Assembly (NCBI GenBank): GCA_016748015.1
Contig: JAAOMT010000514.1
Coordinates: 604,924 to 668,923, forward strand
DNA: 64,000 nucleotides
From: Geosiphon pyriformis
Lineage: Eukaryota > Glomeromycota > Glomeromycetes > Archaeosporales > Geosiphonaceae
Direction: 5' to 3'
This document shows positions 1 through 14,305 of the stretch, piece by piece. The position numbers were made by a program, and so were the translations under genes. The notes beneath the pieces are model-generated. The model did no database searches, was not told the origin of the DNA, and was given only the letters and a program-made list of their open reading frames with translations. Each line of letters begins with the position of its first letter. Position 1 is the first letter of the stretch.

Positions 1-424
1 TATAATTACTATTGATTTAAAAAAAAACAAATATTTAACTTTATTTTTGGTAAAAACATTTTAATAAAATGATTAAAAGTAAAAAAATACTTAAATTATA
101 TAAATAATAATATTGTTAATGCTTTAACAAATAATATAATATACTTATTTTTTTTAGTTTTAATTTTAAATAAATTTTTGTTAATAAATAGTATTATGAT
201 TCCTAAAAATATTTATTATTTTATTTTAATATTTACAAAACAGTATTATGTTTAATAAAAAACTGATTTTAATATTAATAAAAAATATTAACAAAATTCT
301 AAAACTTCTTTCTCTCTTACCTTCAAAAATTCTCAAAAAGCACATTTTTTGTAAAAAAAAGTTTTTTTGTTTTTTAGTCTATACCAATATTTTTTTACCT
401 AATAATAACCCATTTTTCGTAAAT

Positions 425-2296
425 ATGGAAGCTACTGCTAATAGCACCACATCTAAAAAGAAGACTCCTAATGGCACTTTTTATGGTTCTGCTGACGGCT
501 TCTTTTCTCAGAAGAAGAAAGTTGTTCTTGGCAATATTAAACACTCTGGTAATAAAAGGAATATATTCTTGAGCAAATCTGGATCCGGTAATAGTATTTA
601 TTCTAATGTGGAAAGTTTATCTGATAAGAATGAGAATATTAGCATGTCTGAAACAAATGGTGGGTCTCTTTTGGGCTCAGCTGCTACTACATCCAAGACA
701 AAGCAAGTCAACACTGGTGCTGGTTTTGGTTCTCTGCTTGGCTTTTCTAACTTTTATATAGATGATAATAAAATTGTGCTCTCTTTTTGCTTGCCTATCT
801 CCCTTGAAAAGAAGTAGATTAACTCAAAAATTATTAAGACTCCTGTGGAAGTGTCAATTAAAAGATCATTCACTTTGGATATTAATTTCTCAGCTGTGGA
901 AGGAAAATTGGCGACAGCAAAAACTCAGTTAATTAAAAAAATTTTTTCAACAGTCAATGGTTTTAGGGGGGCCACTACCCCCTCAAAATTTGAAGGGATC
1001 ATCCAATCTATTTTCATTTCAAAAAAGAGCATGGAAATGGCCACATCATTGGCCAGAGAAAAAGGGATCGATGTAAACAGCAATCTCAAGAGACAAAGAA
1101 TTCGTTCAGATTGGGCTGTGGTCATCAAAGAAATTCTCATGAATACACCTAAGGAAATGATCATTGCTGTACTAGCCAAGTTTGGTGAAATTAAGTAAAA
1201 TTCAACTTATTGGATTATGGCAAAAAGCAGTGATAAAATTTGCTAAACTAGATTAGACTGAACATTTAGCTGCTAAATGGTCTTTTTTGATTGGGAAAAA
1301 TTCTGTACAAGTGGCTATAACTGTGAGAAATTGCAATACATGGGCATCTAAAGACTGGTTCAGGGCTTTGTTGTTTATTTTGCCTGTGAGAATGACTGCT
1401 CATGATTTGGGCACTCTTTTAAAAGGTGTTGGTGGAAAAACTTGTATTATAAATCATTCATTAGATTTCAGCAATAGGATTTGCTGTGCTGTGGTTGGCT
1501 TTGAGTCTGAGGATACAATGGAATTTGTTTATCATACTGAGCCAATATTTAGTGGTGTTAAATTATCTTAGGCTAGATTGGACTTAGTTCACTGTGAAAA
1601 ATATGGTTTTTTTGGCCATTCAGCTCTGAAGTGTAATACACCATCTCTGTTTATTACCAAATCTTCAAAATTGTTAAAAGAATTATTTCAGAAAACCATT
1701 GTCTTTAGCTAATAAAATTGTTTGCTAAAAAAAGTGTTTCTATTTCTAGACCTGCTGCCTTTGGTGACAAATTTTGGGCACAAGTGGTTTCACTTGCTTC
1801 TCCTTCTGGTGACCTTTATTTCAGCTCTAGTGCTAGGTCTGATCTTTCTCCTCCTGGTTTTTCAGGTTTTAAGAGAAACATGCTGGTTGTTCAAAGTGAA
1901 TTCTCAATTAATAATTGCCTAGCTTTGCTTGAATGTTCTTTAGAGTTGCTAGTTGATCAAGTGTCAGATATCATGTGTAGATTAAATGGTGTAAAGCTTG
2001 TGCCCCTAGTGCCTATTACTCAAGTTGTACCTCCAGCCACTCCTGTTCCTACATTGGTATCACCGGATACTGATATGATTCTGGATGTCCCATGGTCATC
2101 CCTTTTTCCCTCTTCTTTAGTGTTAGAAAACAAGGTGGCAGATTTAGGTCTGAGCAGTTCAAAGGTTCTTACCTCCAAAGTTGGCAGTTTGGAATCCAAG
2201 ATAATGGCTCTTGAGATTTCTATTGGCTCAATTTTGGGGAAGTTAGATCTGTTGTGCATAAATTCAGGTTCTCTGATGCACTCTTTGCATCAATGA
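425..2296 (+). pseudogene. LINE A ORF1 (gag-like nucleic-acid-binding protein), broken
   Basis: The start is ATG at 425, homologous to the equivalent position in copy F; an in-frame extension upstream reads AT-rich leader. The Ser/Lys-rich N-terminus includes FFSQKKK. An RRM-like stretch follows (LAKFGEIK near 1,170-1,197), then a CCHC knuckle near 1,597-1,635 in which the second Cys is Tyr (CEKYGFFGHSALKC), and then a Ser/Pro/Val-rich C-terminal region with coiled-coil-like heptads. Stops and frameshifts interrupt it at about 815, 1,196, 1,252, 1,569 and 1,700. ORF1 proteins of this class bind element RNA in the cytoplasmic RNP. The terminal TGA at 2,294-2,296 overlaps the ORF2 ATG at 2,293. 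Confidence 0.8.
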
Positions 2297-5200
2297 GTAA
2301 GCTTATTTGGAGAGTGACTACATGTAATGTTAGGGGTATGACAAATTTAGCTAAACAGGAAGACATTATCTGTTGGCATAAAGATTCAAGAAATATGATT
2401 TCAATTGTTACTGAGACTAAATTGAGATCTAATATTAGGTCTTGGATCATGAATAAATTTGATGGACTTTGGGTTTTTACTTTTGGTTTGAATATTGGGT
2501 TTCATGGTGCTGGGGTTGCCATAATTATGAACAATTCTTTGGCTTGGCATGTTTTAAAAGTAGATGAGGTTCCTAGTCATTTGATTTCTGTGCACCTTCT
2601 ATTCAAGAACAAACTTTCAGTTATGATCTTGGGTCTGTATGCTGGTGTATCCATTAGCACACAGTTTAGTCAAACTGCTGATATCAATTCTATGATTTCC
2701 AAGGCAGTCAATTCCAGCTCTTTTGTGGTTTTGAGTGGTGACTTTAATGAAAATAGGTCTAACAAAAGTGTGAGTTTCAAGTTCTGTTTGGGTTTGGGCC
2801 TGGTTAATACTTTTGATGGACACTTATTGGCCAAGATTTCCACCTGAAGCAATTCTAAAGATGTTGAGAAAGTGATTGATTTTATTCTAGTTAGTGAGAA
2901 TTTGGTATCTGCTATGGCATCACATTTTGTCAATGGTGTGTCTGAGTTTTTTGATACAGATCATAAGTCAGTTTCTGTTTCAATTGGTTTGGGTGGACTG
3001 CTGGATACACATTTTATTAGTGTTTGCAGACAAGCCAATCAAGACCAGTGGAGGTTCAAATTAAAAGATGCAAATAATGTTCAATGGTTAAGCTTTAAAG
3101 ATTGCTCTTCTGCCAAGTTTTTGGCTAGATTGGACATGTTTGAAGAGGCAAGAGTCAATAGTAACTTAAATACAATGTGGAAATTGTTGAAAGAGACCAT
3201 AATACAGACTGTTGACACAGTTTTCTCTAGGATATGGTATAGTGAGTATGACTGTTTGAAAAATAAACAATCTTCCAAATTCTTTAAATTAGAGCTGCTT
3301 GTTGCAAAGGTTGTGAAATGTTGGAACTTTGGTGATCTCCTGAATTTCAACCACCTTATTAAGATTTGGTTGGCTGTTGATACAGTCAAAGCTTCCAAGG
3401 TTGATAGCATGATTTTGAACAGTATAAGCTCAATGGAGTTGATTAAACATTTGTCAGTGATAAAGAAAGAGTATCATAAGTCCAAGTATTATAAGTCTAA
3501 GATTGTTGAAGATACTGCTATAAGGAAAGCAATTGATCATCATATAGAAAACTTATGTTCTGACAAAGGAAAGATGATAAAAAGCATTCTGGAATGTCCA
3601 TTTTGCAAGGTGGTTTTGGATTACTTGATAGTGGATGATGAGCTGGTGGTTGAGCCTAATAAAGTGAAGCTTAAGATTGACAAAATTATGAAAGAGTAAA
3701 CAAGGAAGTGATCAGTTCTTTCGGAAATACCTAACCTCTGGGCTTAACAATATATACCTCTGGATTTTTGTGGAAGAAAGCATGGGTTTCAATGATTTCG
3801 AAACCTTATAAGTGGAATGGTATTCTGACAAATACCAGACCTATCACATTGGTTGAAACAGCATGTAAAATACTATCTAAGATTCTATCTGATCAGATAT
3901 CTTTGGCTTGTAACAAGTTTAATGTTTTTCATGGTGACAATTTTTTAGTGTTAAAGAGTACTTCGATCCAGTCTTCTATTTTTGCTATTGGCTCAGTTGT
4001 TGAGAATGCTCTAGAGAAAAACAGAGAGCTTTGGTTAGTGTTACAGAATATGCACAAAGCTTATGATTTGGTAGGCTGGCATCATTTGCGAGCGAGCTTG
4101 CTTCGCATCAAAATATGTGGACATTTTATCTAATTTTTTGGCAACATTTATGGAGACTGGCTCAACAGGGTAATGACTGATTTTGGGCTCTCGGATGGTT
4201 ATAGAGTACATGATGGTTAGATCAAGGGGAGGTTTTTTCTTCACTGCTTTGAAGAATATTTTATGATCCACTTTTGTGTGAAGTAAAAAGGCATGAACAA
4301 TTATGCAGATATAAGATTGATTCTAGGTTTGTAGCAAAGTTTGGCAGGATTGAGACAAGTAGAGAAAAAACCTCCTTTTTGGCTGTAGTTGCTTTTGTTG
4401 ATGATACAATTTGGGTCAGAAGTAGTCAGGCATCTACACAATATATTTTGAATATTGCAAGTGAATTTTTTGTGATCAATGACATCTTAATTAATAATGA
4501 TAAGATGATAGCAATTTCTATTAATCAAGGGGTTAAGAATGCTTTGCTATTAATCAATGGAGTGCCAATTTCAATTGCTAAAAAGGGTGAGTCACACTAA
4601 TACTTGGGTATTTTTCTGTCAACTGAGGGTCTCTCTAAGCCTAGTTTGGCTCAAGCCCATAAAGATGTCAAGTTTTTTTCTAATATAGTGTTAAGAAAAG
4701 CTATTACAGACAAACAATTTTGTTATTTGGTTTTGGTGGTTTTGCAGCCCATTGTTAGCTATCATGTACAGTTCAGTTTTGTTATTTTAGATGTGTGTCA
4801 TAAGTGGGATATTATGATTAAAAAAAGTCTTAAAGCTAAAGCTGGTTTATCATGTGACTTCTCCAGTGAGGTCTTGCACCACCCTTTTTTATATGGATTG
4901 AAGCCTTTTGAGCAAGTGCAGTCTGAAGAAAAACTGGTGTTACTGATTTCATTTTCTAATGGCCACAGCATTTTTAAACATTTATTTGATCATAGATTTT
5001 TGAATTTGCAAGTTCTGGAATGGTCTCCTTTAAATTTTTTGCAATTTTCTGTTAAGTTATATGTTAGTTCTATTAACAATTTCTTGGCAGGAGTGGTGAA
5101 GATCTTTTTGGAGAATGAATTATTCTTGTCAAACAATTTACCTTGTGCCTTTTGTGGGTCCAGTAATTTCCCAATGTCTGGCATTCTGGATCAGTCTTTG

Positions 5201-6781
5201 TATTACAAATCCATTTTTTTATTAAAGCATTTTGGTCTTGCTTTTGGTAACAGAATTCTTAACAAGAAAAGAAAGGTAATGGACTGGAAAACATTTCAGC
5301 ATTGGAAGTGATTGGACCTGAGGGGCCCTGTGCCTTACTGGTTTTCTTTGACATCTGATTTTATAAACAATTATATTTCTTTGGGGGTCAGAGCTGCTAT
5401 TGCTACTAAGGAGGATATGCTGAGTGTTTTGGATTCTGATAGGTTCTCTGAAGTTCGTGATAGTCTGCTGAAGGTGTGGTCTGATTGTATTGAGATGTAT
5501 ATGGACAGATTCTTGAGATGTGCTGGTTCTGTTGAGGCAGTGGATGGAGCAGCTGCATACTTTCTAGCTGCAAACGTGGATATTAGGGTTAAGATCACTG
5601 GACTTTTGTCCTCTACTTTAGCTGAACTGCAAGCTGTGGTGTTGGTCTTGAAGTGTGTTCTATTCTCTTGCTTAGTAGTTTTATACTTGGATAGTTAATC
5701 TGTAATTGATGTCTGCATTTCCGAGGCTTCTTCGATTACACCTGACTTCCATAACCAATGTTAGATTGAAAAATTGCAAATTGTCAATCTCCTTAAAAAC
5801 AAGAATATTTCAATTAAGTGGGTAAAGATTAAAGGACATTCAGATATGTTGGGCAATATAAGGGCTGATACACTGGCTAATGAGGCTACTTCCTCATCTC
5901 TTTCTTTGCCAGTTAATATTTGGGAGAGGTTTTTAGTTGCTGAGAAGACTGCCATATTTGGCAATGTTTGTCATTTTGCTTGAAACTTATACTGGTTAAT
6001 ATGCTGTGCCTGTTGGGAAACTGGTTCAGGTTTTAGTATAGTTCTAAATATTATGATTAAGAAAATAGATTGGGATGCTACTGTGATGGTTTGGCATCCT
6101 GATTTACACATGCTTTCTGGGTTTACCAGTAAGAAGTTAGCTAATTTATGCATGTATTTGATGAAGACTGTATATAGATGACTGCCAATTGCAGTTAGAA
6201 AGAGGTTGTACAGCAGAAGTTATCCTGGTGTTTTGTGTTTGCTGTGTGGCAAAATAGAGTTCTCTGATCATGTTTTTGCTTGTTCTGGTAACTCTGGTCT
6301 CTGTGGGGACATTTTGGTTAAAGCTGCTGAAAAATGGATGTCGATGTCTGGTTTTACAAGTTCATTTCCATTTGCTATTTTGCTTTCGCTCTCATTATGT
6401 TCTTCGGATGTGGGTCTTTATACAGCAGTATGCAAGGGTTTTGTAATGAAAAATTGGTATGTTAAAGCTGTTTCAGTTTTTGAGGGAAGAAAAAAAGCTA
6501 CTCAGACCCTAGTAGAATTCATCAGATTTGTGGTGGAGTTGCAGCATACTCGAATATAGACTATTAAGACCAAGCATAGAATGGAGATAGAAAAGACTGG
6601 CTTGGTTGGGGATAATGGTATAGTTTCTGGCTTGTTCAGCAATGTAATTTCTACATTGTCAGCTGGTGTTGTCTGTATGCTTGGTGTTATAGAATCTTTT
6701 GCTGTTAAGTTTAATAGGTACAAATTGTGTCATTTTTTCTCTGGTTTAGGTAGTAATGCTTTTGTTGCTATAGGTGTATAG
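2293..6781 (+). pseudogene. LINE A ORF2 (endonuclease-RT-RNase H), broken
   Basis: The order of domains is readable. An AP-type endonuclease spans about 2,300-3,000 with the motifs CNVRG, TETKL, GDFNE and DTDH. Reverse transcriptase runs to about 4,600 and keeps the catalytic box as FVDD (AFVDDTIWV near 4,390-4,416). A connection domain follows, then RNase H (MDRFLR at about 5,500 replacing YTDGSL, then AELQA and YLDS, 5,610-5,696), and a C-terminal CLLC-x7-H-x3-C zinc motif near 6,236-6,285. The frame changes around 3,700 and 4,140-4,270, and stops are scattered. Relative to copies C, E and F about 0.2 kb of coding sequence is missing near 3,760, between endonuclease and RT palm. Confidence 0.85.
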
Positions 6782-6917
6782 TGTTGCCTTGTCTGGCCTG
6801 AGTGGCTGGCTATATGTAGTCTGTGCATAAGCTGTGTTTAGTTGGTTCCACTTAATTTGGTTCTATGTACTAGATAGTGGTTGGGCTTTACTCGTAAAAC
6901 TTGTAATAAAAAAAAAT

Positions 6918-7600
6918 ATTAATATAATTGTTAATTTTATAATTAAAAATATTAATTAGATATGTACTTTATTAATATAATATCTTAATTTTTATATGTG
7001 TTTTGGTTTTATAAGTAAGTTTTTAACAAGTTTTTACACATATTTAATAAAAATAATTTATAAATAGTTATCTGTAATAATTAAAAAACATTTATATAAC
7101 AAATATTATTTAAAAGTTTTGTAGAAAAATAAAATTATTAAATTATATTTTTATATGTTAATTAAATACAAATAGTTATATTGATTTATTAATAAAACTT
7201 ATTAATTATTAAAATTTATTGATTAATACTTAATAATTATTGTTTTTAACTATATAGCTTTTTTTTTTGTGTTTTTAATAATAATTTATATATTGTTTTT
7301 TGTAAAATTTTGTTTTTAGAGTTTAATTTAAAAAAACTACTCATATTTTTAAAGATATCAAAATTATTATATTAAAATTAATTGTATTTATTAAACAACT
7401 AATTACAAATTACAAAAACTATATATAATTATATTAAGTTAATATATAAATCTGTATAAAAAAAAGTAATTTAGTTAATAATAATAAAGTTTTATCTTAT
7501 AATTTGCATAATTTATCAAGTAAATTTTTTAGTAATATAATATATATATTTAAAATTATTAAAACTTTGACAATAAATTTTGAATTTTATAATAAATAAA
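6918..7600. other. AT-rich spacer between LINE A and LINE B tails
   Basis: About 680 bp of very AT-rich sequence lies between the 3' tails of the tail-to-tail elements A and B. I see no conserved reading frame, RNA gene or repeat unit here. It may be older transposon DNA decayed beyond recognition. Confidence 0.5.
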
Positions 7601-7746
7601 TATTTTTTATTTTATTTTATTAATACAATTTAACGAGTAAAGTTCAACTACTATTTAGTATATAGAGCCAGACTAAATAACCCAAACTAAACATGACTTA
7701 TGCATTTACTATATGTGGCTAACCACTTAGGCCAGACAAGACAATA

Positions 7747-10700
7747 CTACATTTCTATATTAACTTGTACAGTACTACTCAGACCAAAAAAGAAATTACA
7801 TGACTTATAATGACTAAAGCTAACTGCAAAAGACTCAATTATACCAAACAATCTAATCATACTATTAGACAACAATAAGAACACACTATGAAACAGTTTG
7901 GAAATTACCCCATCATTATAAACCAGACCAACCTGCTCTATATCCACCCTATAACAACCTGAACATCTACTGCCTTTCTATTATCAAAAGTGCCATAAGT
8001 CTCTTTGCACTATTCTTTCAACACAAATCTTTTATACACCACAGCATACAATTCAATATCTAAAAAACATTGAGACAGAACTTGCAAAACAGCAAATGCA
8101 AACAAAATAGAACTATTAGACAAAAGAGACCAATGTGCAGAAGCTTTAGCCAAGACCTCACTGCAAACACCAACATTATGAGCACAAGTAAAAGCATAAT
8201 CAGAGAATTCCACCTCATCACACAACAAACACAACACACTAGGGTAACACTTGTCATATATCTTTTTTCTAACCACTATCGGCAACTGTCTGTGTACAGC
8301 CTTTATCAAGTATGTGTACAGATTAGAAGATTTTCGACTAATAAATCCAGTGAGCATATGAGAATCAAGATGCCATATCTTCGTCATAGCAGCCCAGTCC
8401 ACACACTCGACCAGTTTATGTGGAATCATATTACAACCAGAACCAGCTTCCCAACAAGCACAACAAACTGACCAAAAAATATTTCTGACAAAATAGTGAG
8501 CATTACCAGATACAGGTGTGTCTTCAGCCACCAAAAAGTGCTTACATACTCCAGCCAATAGTGAAAAAAGAGAACAGACAGCCACACCCACCATTAAATC
8601 AGCCATTACATTACCAGAGACCCCCAAATGTCTCTTAACCTTGACCCAAGCCACATTCAGATATTTCTTTCTGATTAAATTAAAAATGTGACATCTTTCA
8701 ATCCAGCATAAGTTGTGAAAATCAGATACAGCAGAAGACAATTCAGCTAAGTAAGCATTAATAGCAGTCTGGCTATTAAAATACACAAACACTATACTAA
8801 AAAATGAAACATATTCCAAGAACAGAGCAACAGTCTGTAACTTGGCTATTGTAGAAAACACAAGACCATGAACTAAAACACCAATACACAGATCCAAAAC
8901 CAGAAAATAAGCAGCTGCTCTACTAGTAACACCAGCAGAGCCAGCTTTTTTCAATAACCCATTAGTAAACACTTCAAAAAAACCAGACCAAATTTCATAC
9001 AAACTATTCTTTACAACAGAAAACTCATTAGACTCAAGAATATTTATAATACACAACCAACTGGGTTCTGCAGAGCCAAACAAAGAAGAACCTAGACCTA
9101 ATAAATGCTTAGATACAACCACAAACCAATAAAGAACAGGACCATGTGGATTTAATCTTTTCTAGCAATAAAAGGTTTTCCAATCTAACACTTCATCCTT
9201 CCTATTAAAAAGCCAATCACCAAAAACAAACCCAAAATACCTTAAGGAACAGACAAAATCGAAGTACAAGAACTTCCCAAGGATTAATAACAGTGGAAAA
9301 CAACCAGAACTACAAAAGGCATTCAAAAGATTGTTTGCTAAGGAGAGTTTATTGTCCAAAAAATTCTTTACTAATTCTGCTAAAAAATTATTTCCTGGAC
9401 TAATATGTAGCTTGACAGAAAACTTCAAAGAATTCAAAGGAGCCCAACTCAGAACCTGCAAGTCCAAGAATTTATGACTAAACAAGTGACCAAGAATGCC
9501 CAAAGTATTGAAAAAGGAGACCAAAGCAGCTACTTCACTTCAGACTGTACTTGCACAAAAGACTTCAAATCATACAAAGAGAGATGATGTAAAGCTGCAT
9601 TGGAAAAGTCATGGGGCAAACATGTTTTTAGTTTAAAACCCTTCCTAATCATAACATTCCACTTGTGACACATATTTGACAAAACAAAATTGAACTAAGT
9701 CTAATAACTGATTATAGGTTGCAAGATAGCTAACACTAAATAAGAGAATTGCTTATCCATAATAACTTTCTGGAACATAATATTAACAAAAAACAAACAT
9801 CAGAATGAGTCTTGATAATATTCAGCTTGGACAAGTTATCAGTAAACAAAAATATCCCCAAATAATGATGAGCTTCATCTTTTTTGGCAATTGTGATAAG
9901 TTAATCACAAATATTCAATGATAGAATCTTAATGCCCTGATTGATAGAGATAGCTACTGTTTTTTTACTGTTAATAGAAATGTTATTAATCTTAAAGAAC
10001 TTACTGGTAATATTCAAAGCAAACTGAGTAGATGCTTAACAGTTTTCAATCTAAATAGTGTCATCAACAAATGTGCCTGCCACAAAATAAGAAGTCATTC
10101 TGCCACTGTTCTTAATCCTGTTTGTTTTTGAAACAAACTTAGTATTGATTCAATACTCACACAAATGTTCATGCCTCTTAACTTTACACAAAAGTGGATC
10201 ATAAAAGATTTTCCAAAGAAAAGGTGAAAAGATCTCATCTTAATCCAAACTATTGTGCACTCTATAACTATCTGACAAACTGAAATCAGTCATTACTTTA
10301 TTAACCTTATCCTCATGTATACTACCAAAAAACTTGATGAACCTCTCACACATCTTGACACATCACAAAATATTCTTCAAGTGGTGCCATCCAACTGAAT
10401 TATAAGCTTTTTGCATATCCTGTAAGACCAACCAAATTTCCCTATTTTTCTCAAAAGCATTTTTAACCACTAACCCAATGGCAAACACCAAAGACTGTGT
10501 AGATGTACCCCTTAATACTAAAAAATTGTCACTTTAGAGGACATTGAATTTACTACATGCCAATAAAATATGATCAGACAAAATTTTTAATAGAATTTTT
10601 CTGGCAGTTTTGATCAGAGCTATGGATTAAATGTTCGTGAGAACTCCATCTCAGTCATAAGGTTTAGAAATCATCAATATTTAAGCCCTCTTTCATAATG

Positions 10701-12353
10701 CAGACACACTGTCAGAAGTTAAACATGTATTCAGCAGTTCCAAAAGACACTCCAATACTATCTTACTACCATGTTTTTATAATTTATTAAGAATACCAGA
10801 CAAACCAGTAGCCTTACTATCAGGCAGACCACTAACAACTGAGAGCAACTCACTCATACTGACTGCACACATCACACCAGAAAAAGCATCATTCCTAACA
10901 TAGACCAAAGGTGCATACTGATGAGCTCAGTAATCAGATAAAACCAAAGATATTGAACATTTTCTTGTCCAATCTTCCATGATTCTATCCACACTCAATT
11001 TTATCTCTTCTGGTTCCAAAACCAGTCCATTATTTATCACCAAGTAATTTAGAACCACCTTGCAAAAAAATTGCTTCAAAACACTTTAAATTATACTACC
11101 TTTATTAAAACAAAAATTTTCTATATGTCTTGCAATCGCTTTTCTAATAGAAGCTTTCTCAACCAGCCTTGACTCATGCATTTTAGACATTCTGTATTTT
11201 TTATGAGCCAATAATAAATGTTTGAGAGCTACTGCAGATTTCACTCTCAAACACAACATATTAGCAAAAGCACAAGCCTTAATATTATTTAGAGTTGACC
11301 ATACCTTTACAAGATGATCAACTCCAGACATGTCATCAGAGCTGAATTTCCTAACAACTTTTGCAATAAACTTAGAAGAATGTTTATTCCTTGAACACTA
11401 AAACTCACTGAACCAATGTTTTGAAAAAATCTCATCAGCTGACTCCACCATTATTTTCTCTAAAATTGTCTACATAGCATCTATATTACCACAAGATTCA
11501 GCATCAGAGAATTTATCAGCAACAACTAAAAGCTTGGCAGAAGTGCAATCCCTAAATTTAGCCCATTTAGAGTTGTTAGCATTCTTGATTTTAAACCTCC
11601 AATGATCCTTGTTAGCCTGTTTATGCAAGCTATTCAAACAAACATCCAAGAGTCCACCCAAGCCAATCAAAATCAAGACAGTATTGTGATTAGTGTCAAA
11701 AAAGTCAGATACAGAGCAGATCTGATAACTGGCAATGACAAAAGATAAATTCTCACTGACAAAAATGTAATCAATTGTTTTTTCAACTCTTTTAGAATTG
11801 CTCCATGTGAAAAAGTCTACCAACTGATAGCCAACAAATAAATTGACCAAACCCAAATTTATACAGAACTTAAAGCTTGCACTTCTTCCAGACCTATTTT
11901 AATTAAAATTCCCCCTCAAAACCACAAAAGTGCTGGAGTTAACTGTCTTCACAATTAAAAAGTTCACTTCCAAAGCTTAACCAAACCTAGTTCTAAAAGA
12001 AATACCAGTATATAAACCCAAAATCATAACCAAGAGCTTGTCTTTAAATAAAAGCTGGACTGAAAGAACTCAACTAGGAACCTCTTTCACCTTAGACACA
12101 TAACAAGCCAAAGAATTGTTCATAATCACAGCCACCCCAACACCAAAAAATTCATTATCCAAATTAGACATAAAGACATGCACATTTTCAAATTTATTAG
12201 CAATTTAAGACCTGACATAAAACTGCAATTTAGTTTCCATAATAAAAGACACAAGATTATTAGAATTTATATACCAACAGACAATGTCTACTTGTTTCAC
12301 AAGAACATTAATACTCCAAACATTACATGTAGCAAATTTTCAGACCAAATCAT
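7747..12353 (-). pseudogene. LINE B ORF2 (endonuclease-RT-RNase H), broken
   Basis: ATG at 12,353 (MIWS) overlaps the ORF1 TGA as ATGA. The endonuclease part (KTIDYIFVSENL, then FFDTNH, near 11,690-11,790) is in one frame. The RT section between about 9,500 and 11,080 has no long open stretch, but an FVDDTI catalytic box is still readable near 10,055-10,075. A long intact piece, 9,122-8,010, carries the RNase H and post-RNase H region (AAAYFLVLDL, and CLLCDEVEFSDYAFTC with C-x2-C-x7-H-x3-C spacing). The last piece, 7,947-7,747, is the conserved C-terminus ending at the 3' UTR. This is a non-functional copy. Confidence 0.82.
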
Positions 12354-14305
12354 CTATGAGAGGGAGAAATTAACAAGAAACCTAAACTCAAACACAAAAT
12401 ATCCAATTTTGCCAAAACTGAATTTACCAATGCTTCCAAGACAACCATTTTTGACTTCAAACTGCCTATCTTAGAGGTTAGAATTTTTAAACTGCTTGGG
12501 CCAAAATTATCAGCAGACTTGTCAATAACAACCAAGAAAGGAGAAGCAACAGGTGGCAATACATCATTCACAGCCATATTTGAATCCGAAACCAAAGTCA
12601 CAGGCACAAATACAGTCAGAAAAGAAGCACAAAAGGAAGAAGTTAATGGCACCAATTCAACAAAACTCAACTTTTTTAAAATATCAGAAACTTGGTCAGA
12701 TAGGAACTCCAAGAAGCATTCTAAAAATGCCAAACAATCATTTAAACAAGAAATTTCAAGAAAATTGGAGTTGGACAGAGGCAATTTCACACCAGCAGAT
12801 AAGCCAGCACCAGAAACAACCAAAAAAAACACATGAAAAGAAGTACTACCAACAATCTGAGCCCAAATTTTATCACCAAAAGAAACTGAGCGAGCAATCA
12901 AAGCTTGCTTTTTTTTTATATGTTGGCCAAACAGACCCAATTCTAAAAAGTAACTATCTGTTTATCACAACCACCAGAATTTTCACTTATTGTATAATCA
13001 ACAGATATATGACCAAATTGTTCACATCAAGCACAACAGACCAAAGAAAGTCCAGTCTAATGCAAATTCACATCCTTATAAACTAAAATAGAACCAATAA
13101 CAGCCAATTTAAAAGTCTCATTATCAAAACAAACCACAGTGCATCTATCATGAACATATGATTCAGAATTACAGCCAATGAAACAAGTTTTTTTTCCATA
13201 TGACTCTAACAAATCTGACAAATCATGAACAGTAATGTCTATTGGTAAAGTGTACAACAAAGTCCAATAACAATTCCTAGTTACTTATAATTCTTTATCA
13301 TTAATAACTAATGCAACACAAACAGAATCCTTACCCATGAAAACTGACTATTTGGAAATAACTAAGCTAGTCACATCTGATAATTCAAATTCTACTATAG
13401 CCTTCTGCTAAAGCCCAATCAATTGCATCTTAATAAAAATTATCTTACCAAATTTAGAGAAAACTAATTCCAAAGCTGATTTGGGAAGATCTATGAAAAT
13501 TTTCTTGACAATTATTTCCTTATCTAAATGACTGTTTATCTTTCTGAGATCATCATTTACCATAATTTTCTCATGAATTGTCAAATCTTTTATCTTATTT
13601 ATACTAGATTCAAAAGTAAATGAAGCTCTAATGATCTCTGAAAATTTTGAGAGAGTTGACATCCCCCAAAACCATCAACACAATAGAAAATTTTTTTGAT
13701 ATTCAACAATTTATCACTGGAATGTTTTCTGGACATAGCAGAAAACTTTATGTCTAATGTGAATAATTTCATCGAATTGAAACTCCATTTCTCCAAAACA
13801 CATAACTCAACCAACTGAATTTGCCAGGAACCATTAAAATTAGCTAATAGGAGCATTAGGATATCATCATTATTATTTAAATTAACAAATGACAGAGCTT
13901 TTGGCAAATGACCTAGAACATAAGTCTGAGTGTGAGTTTTCTATTGCATTATGTTATCTATGTTTTTATTGACTACTAAAGTGTTTGAATCAGCATAGCT
14001 GGTTTTTTCAGCTATCATATTCCTCATACTCTCAATATCTGACAAACCACTAACACCATTAGCTTTATTGCCAATCTCACTTCTCCAAGACACCACTGGC
14101 TTTTCACTAAGCATACTCATATTCTTAGGTCTCAATGGACCAGTGGATAAGTTGACTATATTAGCATCTGGACCAGGTTTTTTCATTTCTTGTGAGACAC
14201 ATTTCGAGAATACATACTATCCACTCATTTTTTTTTAGTGTTCAAGTGGGTTCCCATACTAGCCAAGCCTGTATTAAAACCACCAGCAGAAATGTCTACC
14301 AGTTC
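12350..14305 (-). pseudogene. LINE B ORF1 (gag-like), broken
   Basis: Homologous to copy C ORF1. The N-terminus (TGPLRPKNMSML region, 14,150-14,090) lacks a clear initiator Met, so the 5' limit is approximate. An RRM-like core is recognisable at 13,662-13,408 (VFSKFGKIIFIKMQLIGL). The C-terminal piece, 12,940-12,350, contains FGDKIWAQIV and a Val/Ser/Leu-rich, heptad-like tail, and ends ...SPSHR followed by TGA at 12,352-12,350. The zinc-knuckle region around 12,960-13,080 is degraded. At least three breaks separate the pieces. Confidence 0.72.

Larger units (their letters stand above)
301..6917 (+). mobile_element. LINE copy A, full-length but degenerate
   Basis: Non-LTR retrotransposon. 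It starts with a pyrimidine-rich 5' leader (ACTTCTTTCTCTCTTAC near 304) that is shared with copies E and F. ORF1, ORF2 and a ~135-bp 3' UTR follow, and the element ends in TAATAAAAAAAAA. The 3' UTR core (GGCCTGAGTGGCTGG) recurs in the other copies. There are no LTRs. ORF2 changes frame several times and has lost about 0.2 kb near 3,760, so the copy is dead. The boundaries are estimated from alignment to the other copies by eye; no target-site duplication was resolved. Confidence 0.9.

Noticed and set aside
248-424. Upstream extension of LINE A ORF1 (Lys/Ile/Asn/Phe-rich).
   Set aside because: It covers the non-coding 5' leader that is shared with copies E and F and has the composition of random AT-rich DNA. 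The homologous start is at 425.
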